Shown here in pieces: positions 1-13,500 of a stretch of 64,000 bases of DNA. The stretch is from NCBI GenBank assembly GCA_030549495.1, contig JAUIRK010000567.1:226501-290500 (forward strand). Reading direction: 5' to 3'. A program made the translations under genes and the position numbers. This DNA is from Nectonema munidae. Lineage: Eukaryota; Nematomorpha; Nectonematoida; Nectonematidae. The first letter of the stretch is position 1, and each line of letters begins with the position of its first letter. A model generated the notes under the pieces. It made no database searches. It had not been told where the DNA came from and saw only the letters and a list, made by a program, of their open reading frames with translations.

Positions 1-493
1 TTTGTAGCACCGTCGTTCTTTAGCGCAACGATTTCCAAACTGAAAGGTGCCAACTTTTAATAAGGCAAATTCCACAAGACGTTAAATTCATGAAATAAAT
101 TTCAAAGCTTCACTTTTTCATTCTAAAGTCTAAACACTGCTTCTTACTTATATTTAAAATTATTTCAAAAAAAGTTCATGATCAACTTTTTTATTTATTT
201 TTTTTAAAACTTTTTAGATTTACACAACTATTTAATTTTTTCCGCCATTTTATTTTGACGATTTGTTCCCTACTTTACAGGATAGATGATATAGGCTATG
301 GACTATATATACATAAATATGATTTTACTATATATTTTTCAAAAGATAATAATAATATTGATGTTAAATATTTTTAAGAAAATAGTGCAATGTCTTGTTT
401 ATCATTTGGATTCATGAGTGTTAAATTTGTACAAGTTAAAAACTTAGGCTGAAAGAATAAACTTTCACAGCGATGTTAATAAAAAAGAAAATA
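1..493. other. AT-rich intergenic sequence, nothing recognised
   Basis: No reading frame with family resemblance and no repeat boundary was seen. It ends where a Tigger-type terminal repeat begins. Confidence 0.5.
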
Positions 494-720
494 CAGTAAA
501 ACCTCGGTTAACGAACTTGAAGGGAAACTGTTTTTTAGTTCGTACAATGTTAGTTTCACTATAACCGAGAAGTACAATAAAAAAACTTCAATTTTGTTTC
601 CTACTTAGTTTAACAGTGATAACTGATAACTAAAGCTAAAAAATACAGTAAAATATATTGAAATTTTATTAAAAAAGATCATTTCTACTTTTTTAAAAAA
701 TCAACGATGTATGTTTGTAT

Positions 721-2022
721 TAGTGATGGGACTATTAATCGGAATCGTATCGGAATATCGGAAATTTTCTCTAGCATCGAAAATCGGAATCGGAGTGGAA
801 ATATTTCAACTCGCTCCGATACCAAACGATTCCAAGTTAATACGTTACATTGATTTCCTTTACTTAGGATTTTATTGTATAAATGATTTTACTACTTATT
901 GTGTAGAATCACTTGATTCGACAAAATTAAAAAAAATTTAACATTTTTTTGTGTTAATTGTGCATTATTATGTTTAAGCTACTTTTTTTTGTAAATTTTG
1001 TGTTATAATTTTATATAAAAAAAATTTCAAGTACATTTTAAATGTTAAAACCCCATGTATCGAACTATGAGGAATTTGTCTAGTGCGGGACACAAGCCCA
1101 ACGCACAACCCACCCACTTAAATACATTAGATCAAATAAATTTTATTTAAATAATAAATTAACACTAATTGTAAAATCTCATTGTCTAAGTCGGATGTGT
1201 CGATCATTCGCTTAAATCGAAGATGATACTGGTCCCCATCGCATTTAAGAACTAATAACATTGTAGAAACTTTTCTTAACTCGAAGTGATAATGAGCGAA
1301 GCGTTGAATTCAATTTCGGTTTTGAAAAATGTTTTACTGAGATTAAAAAAAGAAAAATTCAAAATTAGAAAGAAAACAAGAAAAAGAGGTCATCAATTTT
1401 ATATATAACAACAACTCGAAAACTAGAGACTGAAATAACGAAATATTTAAAATATAAATTAATAGAAAAAAACTCTTGTGGAAAGCTAACAAAGAAGACC
1501 TTCCAATATTGGCGTTTTTTTCAAAAAAAGTATTTATGTGCTCCGCCTTCTTCAGTTGAAAGTGAAAGAGTTTTTAGTATTGGAGGAAATATTTATTCTC
1601 CTAAAAGAAATCGCTTAGAAACAAAAACAGGAGAAATGCTTATGTTTTGCACTGTAATTTACGAAAGCTCCAATTTAATTACGATTGATTCAAAAGATCT
1701 CTATGTAATATTAGTAAAATTTTATTCTATCATTATAAGCTGAATATGCTTCTCACTGCTCAAAATTATGACTATAGTTTTTTTAATTTTCAAAATTTAT
1801 ACTCAAAATTTTCAAAAGTGGATTATTTATATAATTTTGCTTTCATATTGAGGATATTTATTCCCAAAAAGTGATAGAAATTAATTGAAGTTCAAAATAA
1901 TATTAAAAAGTTATTTCAAGTTGTAATATTTTAGAATCGGAATTGTATCGGGAATCGTATCGGGAACAAGTATATTAAGTAGAATCGGAATCGTTATTAA
2001 TTTTGGTATCGTCCCATCACTA
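721..2022 (+). mobile_element. hAT-A: decayed hAT transposon with perfect 8-bp target duplication
   Basis: The element starts TAGTGATGGGAC at 721 and ends with the exact reverse complement at 2022, giving 12-bp perfect terminal inverted repeats. The flanking 8-mers GTTTGTAT at 713-720 and 2023-2030 are identical, which is the hAT hallmark. At 1302 bp it is too short for a full transposase, but it keeps a piece of the C-terminal dimerisation domain at 1528-1668. It sits inside the older Tigger relic. Around 1060-1130 a stretch resembles the local SINE, but too weakly to call. Confidence 0.93.
1528..1668 (+). pseudogene. hAT transposase remnant, C-terminal dimerisation (hATC) domain
   Basis: The frame reads YLCAPPSSVESERVFSIGGN followed by IYSPKRNRLETKTGEML. 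This is the classic hATC signature, in which a small residue run and S-E-R-x-F-S precede KRNRL. The rest of the transposase is gone. It lies inside the hAT-A element. Confidence 0.88.
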
Positions 2023-2030
2023 GTTTGTAT

Positions 2031-3095
2031 TAAAGAAACATCTTTTATCATCTGTGAGAGGAGCAGTAGTAAACAATTTGGCGTCAATTTCAATGTAATT
2101 CTCTAAGTCAGATGATTTTCGTAATCCCACTTTGTATGCATTTTCTAGCACAAACGGAATGTTTTCAGTGACATTCTCTGGATCACTTGTGTATTCTTCT
2201 ATGGACTGGTCGAAGCCAGTATGTTTAAAACAATTTTGAATAGTTTCACTAGTGGCTAAAGTTCAAGTTTCACGAATCATATGCGGAGCATCGAGAACTT
2301 TGATTGAATAAACAGAGTTATTCTCTTCAGCAGTAATTAGTTTTTCAACTAACATGGCTCTGTAATGAAATTTTAGGTTTTTGATAACTCCCTGGCCAAT
2401 AGATTGTGTACGTGATGTTGTATTTGCGGGAAAAATTGTAAGCTTATATTTGTTAGAGTTTTCTTTAGATGAGACACTACGTTATCTTATACAAGAACAA
2501 CATGTCGCTTTTCGGATCGAAAACGGTTATTTAGCTTTTCTAACCACGAAAGAAATATTTTGCCATCTATTCACGCTTTTTTATTAGCTTTATATTCTGT
2601 TGACAAAGTTTTGACGCATTTAAAACAACGGGGTTTGAGCGATTTGCCAATTATTAGCAGTAGAGGAAGTTTATCCTTACCTGTCTTTCTTTTGATGATT
2701 TCCCTCTGTGGCATTCTTCTCCTTTTAGCATAAATGTTGAAGACGGTAATAATTTAAAAAACAAACCTGTTTCGTCAGCATTATAAACATCATCAGGTGC
2801 ATGGGTATTCAAAATTGGAAGCAAAATTTCTTCAAACCATTCGTTTAATATGGTTCTGTGGGAACATCTTTTGCTTCACCACAAATTGTTTGAAAAGTGA
2901 TTCCATGGCGTTTTTAAACCTGTGAAGCCAACCTTGACTGCATTTAAATCCGTAATGATTTAAATAAAAGGCAAATTTTTGGGCTTTAGCCAAAAGAACA
3001 GGTTCTGAAACAGGAATGCTTTGAGATCTATCATTTTTGGACCAAAAAAAGAGCCTCTTCAACATCGGGGTAATTTTATCCGAAGATTTCAGCAA
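2031..3095 (-). pseudogene. Tigger/pogo transposase relic (CENP-B-like HTH, DDE core and C-terminal part)
   Basis: Read on the minus strand from 3095 downward there is a CENPB-type HTH piece with SQGWLHRFKNAMES, then YNADET at the first catalytic Asp. GKDKLPLLLIIGKSLKPRCF and FPANTTSRTQSIGQGVIKNL (the third-Asp region, here Gly-Gln-Gly rather than Asp-Gln-Gly) follow, and then the C-terminal motif ETIQNCFKHTGF. The order matches Tigger transposases. Several stops and shifts separate the blocks, so no functional protein is made. The HTH N-terminus upstream of about 3095 is missing. Confidence 0.85.
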
Positions 3096-3108
3096 ATTTA
3101 GTAGTGTG

Positions 3109-3255
3109 TTAACCGTTTATAGACCACAGTCGACATATGTCAACTTTACAAAAATATGAATCGTCTGCGTTTATCAATGCTCTTTAATACAAATCTTTTG
3201 CTTTACATTAGATATCGTCTGATTATTCTGGCCGTTAACGTAGGTACTTCCATAA
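3109..3255 (+). mobile_element. piggyBac-type MITE, partial copy
   Basis: It starts at a TTAA (3109-3112). The sequence that follows (GTCGACATATGTCAAC, then AATCGTCTGCGTTTATC and GATATCGTCTGATTATTCTGG) matches the longer MITE copy at 10188-10445 almost throughout. Only the left ~147 bp are present here. Its junction coincides with the truncated side of the Tigger relic. Confidence 0.7.
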
Positions 3256-4427
3256 GAACAATTTTTAAAAAGAGAAAAAATTGAGCAGTCAAAAATGAAA
3301 AATAAAGAGTTTGTTCATCTAAATAAAATGTGTCTTTTATCTATGCTGGTGTATTAGTACAAAAGTAGTAGTATTGCTTATGAAATCACATTCATCTCCA
3401 CTATCTCATGTTCCGTTATATAAGGTGAGACACTAAAGATTTATCAACTGTATAACAGCAGCGCAAAATTATGAGCTAGGTTTCTGTATTAGCAAGTTAG
3501 TCTTATAAATAAAACGGCATTTCATCTAAGCAAGAATATGGAACATATGTTTTCTTGCAAAAGTACGAGAGAGAAATGTTTTCATTGCTTTTATGTTTTC
3601 AAGATATTAAAGCTTTTTTTGTTCGCGTAAACTCTCTTCTTCACACTTTTATCGTTTGTAGAAGGAAATTTTATAAGTAAAGAGTGAGTTATTACAAAAG
3701 TTCTAATCTACGTGTTAATTTTGTACAGAGCTTTGAGAATGGACATTGAAGTGTTCACATTAATCGATTGGACTGTATTTGATGTTTGATATAGTGACGC
3801 GCCAAAATCATATATAAAATGGAGGCATAATGAGATTGAGATTGAAAATCGCTCTTTTAGTGTGTTGGCAAATTTATATGTTGGCTTAGCCATAGAGGTA
3901 GTATCGGACCTACTTAAATTTGAGACAGTTTCTTACGAATATGTATTGTATACATTATGAATGCTTAACAATTTTTAAGCTTTTGTATAATATATTTTAC
4001 ACAAAACTCCTTCTTTGTTTCATTAGTGCATCGCATAAAACCTACTTTAATATTTTAAATTATCACAAAATCATTTCAGAGAGAGAGAGGGAAATTATAT
4101 GATAGTTTTCAGAGGATGTTAAATATCGTGTATTAAAAACTCAGAAAACGGAACTAAAATTTTGGGCCCACGATGTGGGAATGATAGGGAGACGAAAATA
4201 AAATTATGACAATGTGATAATAAATGAAAATTTCGGATTCTTTACCAAAAGGATTTTTAAGCCATTTTAGTACCAAAAGGGAACGTATGCGACTTCTCAT
4301 TTTTTCGCAACGGGTTTGTCTTCTTTTCCCTTGATAACTTTGGTACTAAATCGGTTAAACTATTCTTCAGATAATGTTGAAATCTTTCTATCCTTTACTC
4401 GTATAATTGAAAATTTTTACCCTCAAG
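3256..4427 (+). other. Region upstream of the first recognised RBM28 exon
   Basis: The exons for RRM1, RRM2 and the first strand of RRM3 should lie upstream of 4428, but I could not assign any with confidence. One weak candidate donor (AAG|GTGAGA near 3426) follows codons reading YIR in the right phase, but the upstream translation is not RRM-like. The stretch is otherwise plain AT-rich sequence. Confidence 0.4.
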
Positions 4428-4537
4428 GAATTTATCCTTTGACTCAGGTGCTGAAGACTTGAAAAATGAAATGACCAAATTTGGTGAGGTGGAATATTGC
4501 TTGCCTGTTCTTCTCGCAAATACAGATCGGCATAAAG
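4428..4537 (+). CDS. RBM28: RBM28-like exon a (RRM3, RNP2 end and helix 1)
   Basis: The acceptor is the AG at 4426-4427 after a pyrimidine tract, and the donor is GT at 4538. It encodes NLSFDSGAEDLKNEMTKFGE and on to ADTDRH-type loop residues, with an incomplete codon at both ends. The leading G completes an Arg codon if the missing upstream exon ends in AG or CG, as the RNP2 motif demands. The same frame is blocked by a stop at 4408, so splicing is required. Confidence 0.82.
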
Positions 4538-7500
4538 GTGAATTACTTACATCTTGAAATAGTCTTAATCACCACTTCCATCTTTATCATTAATGCTTTC
4601 TCCTATATCAATTATGCTTTCACGCCTTTATCCATAGTTTACAGATCTTTATCGGGATTGTCTTTAGTTTCATGATCATCACGGTTTCTATAAATGTATT
4701 CTGTTCATAATTAAGGAATGGCGTTTGTGAGGTTCAAAGACAAAACTGCTGCTGAAGAATGCTTGAAAGCGTCTTCTCGGAAAGAACTGAGTCTTGACTC
4801 GAATATACTTCAGGTGAAGGCTGCCGTCTCGAAAGAAGATGCAGCTAATCTGAAAAAAACTTCTAGAACGCATGCCAACCAATCAAAAGGCGTTTGTGAT
4901 GAAGAACAGACTCCTCAAGACGAAGGCACAACCCTCAAAGCAAATAAAAGCACAGACAGAAACGCAATTAAGGATAAACGCAATTTGCGACTCCTTAAAA
5001 TTGGCTGTATGATTTTTTTAAATCATTTTAATCCATTTTTATAAATTTAAGCTTCCATCATGTTCTTTAACTAAATCTAAAACAGCATTCTTGAAACATA
5101 TGGTAATAATTTTTTTCTAAAATTGTTGGAAACATTTTTACAAAGTATTTCAAATTGCATTAGGGTTAAAGAAATAGGATACAAAATACACATACTCTGT
5201 GTATTTTTTAAACGCTTAAAAAACTCTTTAACACTAGAAATACAAAGAAACAACTATAAATGACCTTTTAAATACAGAATCAAATATTTTCACTAAATTT
5301 AATGAGTATAAATAAAAGGTATACTATATGTGTAATATAAAAAAATGTTCAACGATTTATTTTTTCGTTTGGTAAATATAGCTAGTTACACTTTTTTTGG
5401 TAATTTTTGTGCGGTTTTCGAACCACACAATTGTGGGCCAGTTAGTTACACAATAAGTGCATCTACTAGAATATCACTAGACCATATGTAGTTTTCACTT
5501 ATAACTAAAGGATTTTATTGGTAGTGCCTTTAAAACTATAGCAAATATTATAACAAAGAAATTTTTGAAAGAAAAATCTTATTTCTAACTAAAAAACTAT
5601 TTAAGTTAAATTTATTCTGTACCTAAATTAAAAAAAATTCAAATGGTTTTTATATATACTATTTTATAAGATGCTAATTTAAAAGTAAATTTAGAAGCAA
5701 TTAAATTGTCTTTAATCAAAGCATTTTTTAAATTTTTTATTTCAACTTTTTGTTCACAAAAGAAATTGATGATGCTATTTTCGGTCAATTCAAAATCACT
5801 TATTGATACGAAACACAAACTAAAATTGATGACTTTTTATAAGGCGAACTTATACTCAATGCGTATACAATATATATATATATTAAAATTTCGTTTATGC
5901 TTAAGTTAATCTAATCCTCAATCTATATTCTACTGTATATAGCTGAAAGGCATTAGTATATGTAGAATATATAGTATAGTTCATAATTTTGTAATATTCA
6001 CATATTTTTGATGCTATTGACATATAATCATTCATATATTTAATCGTTAGACAAATTTACTCATTTGACATTTTAGGGCACTATGCAAGAATAAATAAAT
6101 AACTAAGCTTTTTTTAAAAAAAAACCTCTTTTTTATTGATTATATTTAAGTTATAAATTCCATTGATTACAATTTATAACATTTTAATGTTCAATTATTC
6201 ATAAATTTATTTTTTGCTGGGAAAGTTAAACGTCTGAGTGATTTAGTGTTTTGGGATTCCCTTTGATGGAAAACGGATCACCAGTCACTGACTAATTAAA
6301 ATCAGTTCTACGAAAATTCACTTAACCCTTTGGGGAGCTAAATTTTTAAGAATTGTCATTTTTATGCTTTAAATATATGAAAAAAAAAGAAATCGTTAGT
6401 CTTGCAAATTCTGTTCTTCAAAGCATTCAGTATCACCAATTCTTTTATTTACCACCCTTTGTTCAGATATTAGACCAGACTCAGAAAAGGCGAAAAGCTT
6501 GCCGGAAAAGGAGAGAGCGAGACGACAAGCTATCTACCTGTCTTCTCGTAAGAAGTTGGAGAGTGGCTTGCACTTCGCAGTTTCTGAGACTCGCTTAACC
6601 GTGCACAACCTACCCTCTCATCTCATTGACCATGGTACCTTGAAGAAAGTTTTTGTTAATTGCCATCGAAAGGAGAAGAATGGCGAGAAATTGCGAGTCA
6701 AAGAGGTTTCCTTTTACATCCTGCTATTTTTAGCCTAGGTGAACAAGTTTTTTGTTCTTGTGTAAAACTCCTGTGTGTAGGGTGTATACCATTTTTACTT
6801 GTTTATATGTTAGTATGTGTATGATGAAATCTTTTCATGAAAATATCGTTAAAACTTCGTGTCCGTAACATTCTAATCTAAAAGCTCTTTCCTACGATTG
6901 GCGCACTTTAGCGCGATTGAAGTAATTCGCCTTCGAATATTCAAGGCGAGTCAAAGAGACCACGTGCATGTTGCATTTATCCACAGACTCTGTTGTTTTA
7001 CGCATTTGAGGTAGTGTAAAGATATTTATTTTAGATTTAAAAAAAACTCATGACGATTTCTAGTCTTACTTATGAATATCATTTTCCAAAGAATCACTTT
7101 TTAATCAGTAATAATAATTTATATAGTTTACAAGCTAGCTTTGTTATATTGACAATCCAAAATGATAACTGTTATTTTCACAATCGTTTTAATAATTTTT
7201 TCTTTTAATCTCCTTATTCATTCAGATCACAACACAATTTGAACTAATTTCTTCAAATGAATATAACTTTAATGATTAAAAAACCAAGCCAAAAATTTTA
7301 ATACTAACAAAATTTTTCTTCTACAATTCTTCTTTATTTCTTTACTCAATTCAATATGTTTAGCGGTTTATCTTTTCAGATAGTATAATCTAGGGGCTAA
7401 CAAGAACAACAACAACATATGCTTAGCAATGATTAGTGAATGTTAGTTAGAAATAATAAAGTGGTAAAACTTTTAGTAAAATTATTTGGAAAGCTCCATT

Positions 7501-10500
7501 TTAAAAAAAATATTTTTCCACTTTTGAAATTGTTTGTATCGCAAGCAATACTTTAAACAAAGAAAACAAGTATCTTTTTAATACTTTCAGGGTATGGAAA
7601 ATCAAAAACTCCCATGTGGTATTTTGCATATTTTTAACTTACTTTTTATAAATGGCTTTAAGACAAAAATAGATTTTACTTTTTACAGCATCAGAAGACA
7701 ATTTGGGAACCGGTAAAATGTAAATGTCCTGATAAATATAACAGGATTGCAATAAAATTGATATTGGTGCCATTTTATTTTTTCCTTTTATTTAGCTGAT
7801 TTTTGTCGATTTTCTTCCTTCGTGTTACCAACCCGTCTTGCGAGGGTTAAGTGTGGTGGACAAAGATTTACATCAGCTCTGATGTAGCCTGTTTCAAAAA
7901 TTTGAGCAAGAGAAATTTTCACATAAAGTATTTAAATAAATGAATGTCAATCTGAAGCATCCTACTTTAAACTTTATTCGACTAAAAGTTAACGTAGGAG
8001 TTATTGAATAAATTGTGATAGCTTATATGGAGAAATCAGCATTTTTGGGTATGGCGAAAGATAAGTTTTAGAAATAAATATTTTTTGATCCAAGGAATAT
8101 TAATTAAGGTAAATACTATGAAAGCTTCCTAATAACACTGATTTCTTGTAGATGAAAAAATGCACAAAAGCATTCTTAGATTAGCGATGCTTTAACGATA
8201 AAAAACAAATGTGCATATCATTTTTAAAATGATTTTACTTTTTGAACAATTAATTTAAAAATTGATAAATCCCTGGAGGTAAATAATATGTTGGCGGGAA
8301 CAAAAATTGTCAAAAATAATTAGTGCGTGATCTTTGTGGAAGCCTGCAAAGATAGACATCGTTGTTTGATTCTCGTTACGACATATTCATCTGTCCACTT
8401 ATGTAAGTGTCTTATCCTTACAACTAAGGAAATTGAAGCGGTGGTCTACCTAAAAACGGTATTCGACTTTTATCTGTTGCCGTGTTTAGGCAAGAATAAT
8501 GATGAATAAGAAGTCTCTGACATCCACCAAGCCCAGACCCCTAGGCTATGGCTTCGTCGAGTTTTTCAATCATGAAGATGCGATGCTTGCTCTGCGTAGC
8601 ACAAACAACAATCCCAACTTATTTCCAAATCGACGCCGTCTTATTGTTTCCTTTGCGATTGAGAATACGAGAGCTCTGGCTTTCAAGAATTTCCGCCACG
8701 ATAAAATGCTCAAAGAGAAAAAGGTAATTATGCATATACTGTCAACATCATACTTTGCTTCTTCGCTAAGAACTGTCGTATGACATTCAATTAAGAAGCC
8801 TTTTAGATCTAAAATCGTTAATTTTCTAGGAACATTTTTTTGCCAATAATAATTCACCTTCACACAATTTTATTTTATTTTTAAGTAAAATACCAATTTC
8901 AACTAAATAAAGATTCAAATTCTTAACTTTTTTCACCAATAGTTCCGATTGACTGTTGATTGTCCAACATTACATTTTATAAAGTCAAAAAGCACACCTG
9001 GTGTTTTAAAGAAATGCTATATACAATACTTTCAAGTATAAATTCAACGCCTTCTGCATGAAATTTTAGAACATTTGATGCAAATTTTTCATGAATTCTT
9101 TTTTACAAGCAACACTATTTACTCTTTTTCTCCGGGTACATTTTGTCCATTTTTAGAAGTAGTTGTAGAAATTTTTCTTTTTTCTCTCTCTTTTTACAAA
9201 ACCCTTCTTTTAAATTTGATTGATTTAACCGTAAACACTGATGTTTTCATTTATACCAAATAATATCTAAATGAAACATAGTTTAGGTCATTTAGCGATG
9301 TTAGTATTATAAACCTTTCGTGACCAGTGTATCATATATGATACAGCCAATTTTACTTTCGTCTTCTTTTTCAAATAGTTTTGTACATGAATCTTCTTTG
9401 TTTTTAATAAATACCGTTTGATTTTTCATTAATATTAAATGGTTTAAATGCATACTTTTTTCGGTAATTTATAAACTATTACAAATAACGCTTATTTATT
9501 TATATTTTGCTAGGTGTGGATTCCCAAGCTTAAATCAAAGCGAAAATCTTACTACACCAAGCTCTACAGTCTTTACTCTAGCGAATAACTATGAACCACT
9601 TTGCATGCTATATATTATCTTGTAAATGTGTAGATATTTGCGACTATGTAGATGCAATCTTTTGGAACTTATTTCAAAATAAGCACATATGTCAGAGGTA
9701 GGCAGACGACATCAAGTCCGCCACATTCAAGATTTTTACGTTGTTCAGAGCCACAGCAAATTTAATTTGTAAAGAAAAGAAAACTTGAGCTAGTTATTTG
9801 CGCGTGCATGATATAAAAAAAAGAAAATATAAAATTTTTATAATTTTTAATACTTGAGAGAATTCAACTTTTTCCTTAAAAAAGTTCCTTGTTAGTTACC
9901 TCTTTGCCGTTTGGCGTAAATTGTGTTGTAAAGCAGATTGCATTAGTTCCTTTCCTAAGAAGTTGATTGATTTTTTCTTAAATATCATTATAATAATAAT
10001 AATAATATAATAAGAGATCTATCGAATGTGGAATTTTTTGTATCTGCGGATGCGAATAACAAATTTGACATCCTAGCTGATGCAGGTGTCAGAATAAATT
10101 TCTATAGTTTTAGAGGGAAGATGTCATGCTAAACTTTGCTAGTTTGAAATAGTTTACTTATTACAGTTATGAGATTTCAAAAACTATTTAACCCGTTAAC
10201 GCCCATGTCGACTATAGTCGACTTTACCAAAAAAATCGTCTGCGTTTATCCAAGCTCTTTAATACAAATCTTCTGCTTTAATTAGATATCGTCTGATTAT
10301 TCTGGTCGTTAACGGGTTAAGTACCATAGAAATCAGACGATATCTAAAAAACGCAGACGATTTATATTCAAAGTCATTGAAAAAAGCAGACGAAGATAAA
10401 ATTACTTATGTTCCCAAATGGGAACATTGGGACTTAATGGGTTATTTCGTTACGTACGAATAAACTCAGCAAGAAAAGTAAGGAAAAACGGACATTATAA

Positions 10501-13500
10501 TATTTTCAGTAGAGCTTTTAAATGTTCGGATGTTTTTCCAGCTTGTATGCGTATTTTATATGTGATTGCAATTTAATTTTTTTTTCCATCAATAAATTTT
10601 ATATCTCGACTACAGCTCTAATTAAGTAATAAAAAAATTTTATAATTAACAAAGGCAGTTCAGCATTTTAAGTCGTTTTGACTTCCTTTTCTCTTCCCCT
10701 CTCTTGTCATCCTTTGAATACAATTCTCTCCAAACCTTGACATCATTTTTCAATTTTTCAATACCTCCTCTCTCCTAATTACAGTTAACGTCATTTGTGG
10801 ATGACGTAGATAAAATTAAATATTGTTGAAATGAATAAAATAATAATCAATTTGCTCAATACTTAAAATTCAGAATTGGCAAGTTTTTTTCAGGAATAAT
10901 AACTTTCCAACTTTTTCTCCAAGTTATCTTTTTCTTTTATCAGTATAAATTTTTCCTGCGCTACTAAAGGGCTGCTCGCTCTGAATGCTACTTTTTGAGA
11001 AAATTGGAAATACTTCTTTTTTCGTTTTCCACCATTCTAAACTTTGAACTGTCGATCCATTAATTCTTCTTTTACTCTGATAATAATTAATCTCTTCTCT
11101 ATCATCATCATCATCTTTTTCTTCTTAGCTATTTGAATGTGGATTAGCGTCTATAGCTTCATTTATAGTTGTAAAAACTTGACTAGAATTTCTTCTCATT
11201 TTTTTTCAACTTTTATTTCTTTCTGTACTGCCATCATTACATAAATTAATTAATGCAAAAGATTTCACTTTATTTGTTGTTTCATCGAACGTAAAAAATT
11301 TGCTTATAAATCTTGGATCAAGGAGAGTAGCTACAGAATACAAAGTTTTCTTTTTAATTTCTGAAAATCGCATTCCTATTTCAGATTTCATTGTAATTTT
11401 TCATTTTTGTAACTTCATTTTTTCAACAATTTTGGAAGTACTTTTAATATCATCTGATGCACTCACTATCCCATTCTTTTTTTTCATTCGTTTTAATGCC
11501 ACAATATTTGCTATTAATATTGCGTGAGTAGGGTTGGTTAGATGCTGGATTCGATAACTCAAGGTCTTGGGTTCGATCCCGCATCCAGCCTGCTTTCCTC
11601 ATAGTTCGATACAAGCGGCGCAATTGTGCCTTCTCGATGAAAACACCCTATGGTACTTTTGCCTTTATTACCTCAGAGTAAGGCGAATTTGAGTCGCTGA
11701 ACTTTTTTGTGATATCGTCCTATGATTCTAAAACATGCATTATTTTCAGGATCAACAGGCATTCGAAATTGCTGACATTTCTCATTTTTGTATTCGTGGT
11801 AGCTTAAACACACAATGATTCTTTGATTTCAACCAATCTTTTAAATAATGTAGAATGCGCTGTTCCACCTTGTAGGAGTAGCATATAAAACAGAGACTTT
11901 TGGCAAATTTAATCAATCTTGAATCTTTTTCAGATAAACTAAACTTAGTCATTCAAAATCTTTTATCGTATGTGCGTGCAGTCAACCTTAAAAGTGAAAC
12001 GCCAGCTAATCAAAAAAAAAGTTCTAATTCAAAATTCCAGCCATTTTAAACAAAAAGTCTAGTATATAGTGATTGATTCTAGGGACCGGCTAAATAACAC
12101 AGATGTCAAAAAACAAGCATATACTTTGATTTAAAAAGAGGAAAAACAATTTTTTTTTATTATTCTCGCTTCTTTTATATATAATTTTTTGCCTTTAAAT
12201 GTATCTTTTTACTTTTACAAACATTTTATCATAAGACAAATCATTATATTTCATCATTATCATCTTCATCGTAATGTATTATGGGATTATTATTCATGAA
12301 TAATACGAGAGAAACTAAGAGTAATTAAATGATCATACGGTATATGCACTAATAGAAAAGAGAATTGAAGCTGTGCACTGTGTTTTTACCCGACTCTATT
12401 CATCATCATATTTTAATAATTTTCAACAAGCGTATGCATAATGTTAGCATAAAAATTTGGATAAAATTGAAAAATCCTGATAAAATGAACTTTGCCGTAA
12501 ATACAAAAAAGAAAAATGTTTGAGCATTTTTCGCATGTTGAAACTAAAAGTTAAGAAGAGGTAAAAAATTTGCGGATAATCTCCCGATGTGGATGCGTAT
12601 ATCCAATGCATCTCTAAATATGTATACAACAAATATGTAAGTAAAGTTTTTATTATATTTTTTATTTTACTAAAAATACAAAAAGAAATTGATCAGAAAA
12701 TGAGAATATTTAGAGAGAGCCTCATTTAACTCAAGCAAGAACCGCACAGCTGGTATAAGCGGATACGTAAGCAATGAAAACTTTAGACCTAGGATACGTA
12801 TTTTTGCGGATAAAATAGATAACTAATATTCATTTTTACATAGAGATATTTGCATACAATTTTGGACTGAGAAATCAAAAACAAAAGTTGACATATAAGA
12901 TACATATTTGTGCAAAGTCGTGATTTTGTGGATCTTTTATTTCTGAAAGTTTTTTGAATTTATACTAAAAATGAATTATTTAATAAAGAATGTACTAGAT
13001 TGACATAAAAGTATTAGTCGTTTTTCTTAAACCTTTAAATATTTCTTAGAGATATCTTTTAGTGTGGATTTGTTCTTTATTTTTCCTTAACTTTTTATAC
13101 CATAGTTATTTTGTTTATATTGTTATAATTTTCTATCTTAAAAATATTTTGATTCAAATTTTCCCGCGTTTATAAATGAATATCAAAAAGTATGCCTCGC
13201 TAACGGGATAACAACTGATTTAAATAAATCGTGATGTGTGTCTTTTTTTATATAGAAAATTCAAGTAAATAAAAAATTATCGATGAATGATGGCAAGAAA
13301 TTGGATAAGACTGTGAAAATGAAAATCACTGTGCATAAAGAAAAGCGAAAAAAGAGAAAGCAAAGACAATTTCAGAAGAAAGTAAAATTATCCACTCCAC
13401 TTCAACAAAATGGCAATCATGATCCTTTCTCTGCCAAATCCACAAAGTAAGATGATGTCTACTGCAAGTATATTCTAGCTGTTTGAATTAGTTTCCTGGC

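Larger units (their letters stand above)
494..3108 (-). mobile_element. pogo/Tigger DNA transposon relic, truncated at its transposase 5' side
   Basis: The left end at 494 reads CAGTAAAACCTCGGTTAACG, a typical Tigger terminus, preceded by the TA expected at a pogo-family target. Minus-strand transposase pieces lie at 2031-3095. No matching right terminal repeat was found; similarity stops where a piggyBac-type MITE starts at 3109, so the N-terminal DNA-binding part is missing. A hAT element (721-2022) is inserted between the left end and the transposase tail. The copy is old, with many stops and shifts. Confidence 0.8.
10011..12619 (-). mobile_element. hAT-B: old hAT transposon relic in an RBM28 intron, with nested inserts
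   Basis: The left end near 10011 reads AGAGATCTATCGAATGTGG followed by TCTGCGGATGCG. The right end near 12619, read inward on the minus strand, begins TAGAGATGCATTGGATATAC, then GCATCC. Both share the AGAGAT start and the GCGGAT-type subterminal words. Transposase pieces are on the minus strand at 10865-11391 and possibly to about 11980. A piggyBac-type MITE (10188-10445) and a SINE (11526-11735) are inserted. Target duplications are not recognisable, so the boundaries are approximate. A short relative lies at 37624-38197. Confidence 0.6.

Noticed and set aside
3708-3893. Minus-strand 61-codon frame as a gene
   Set aside because: Short, no motif, no context.
9690-9790. hAT-like terminus (CAGAGGTAGGCAGAC)
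   Set aside because: No inverted partner or target duplication was found.
11526-11600. tRNA gene (consensus B box)
   Set aside because: The A box is degenerate, no acceptor-stem pairing was seen, the body extends beyond the tRNA, and the sequence recurs dispersed. It is a SINE.
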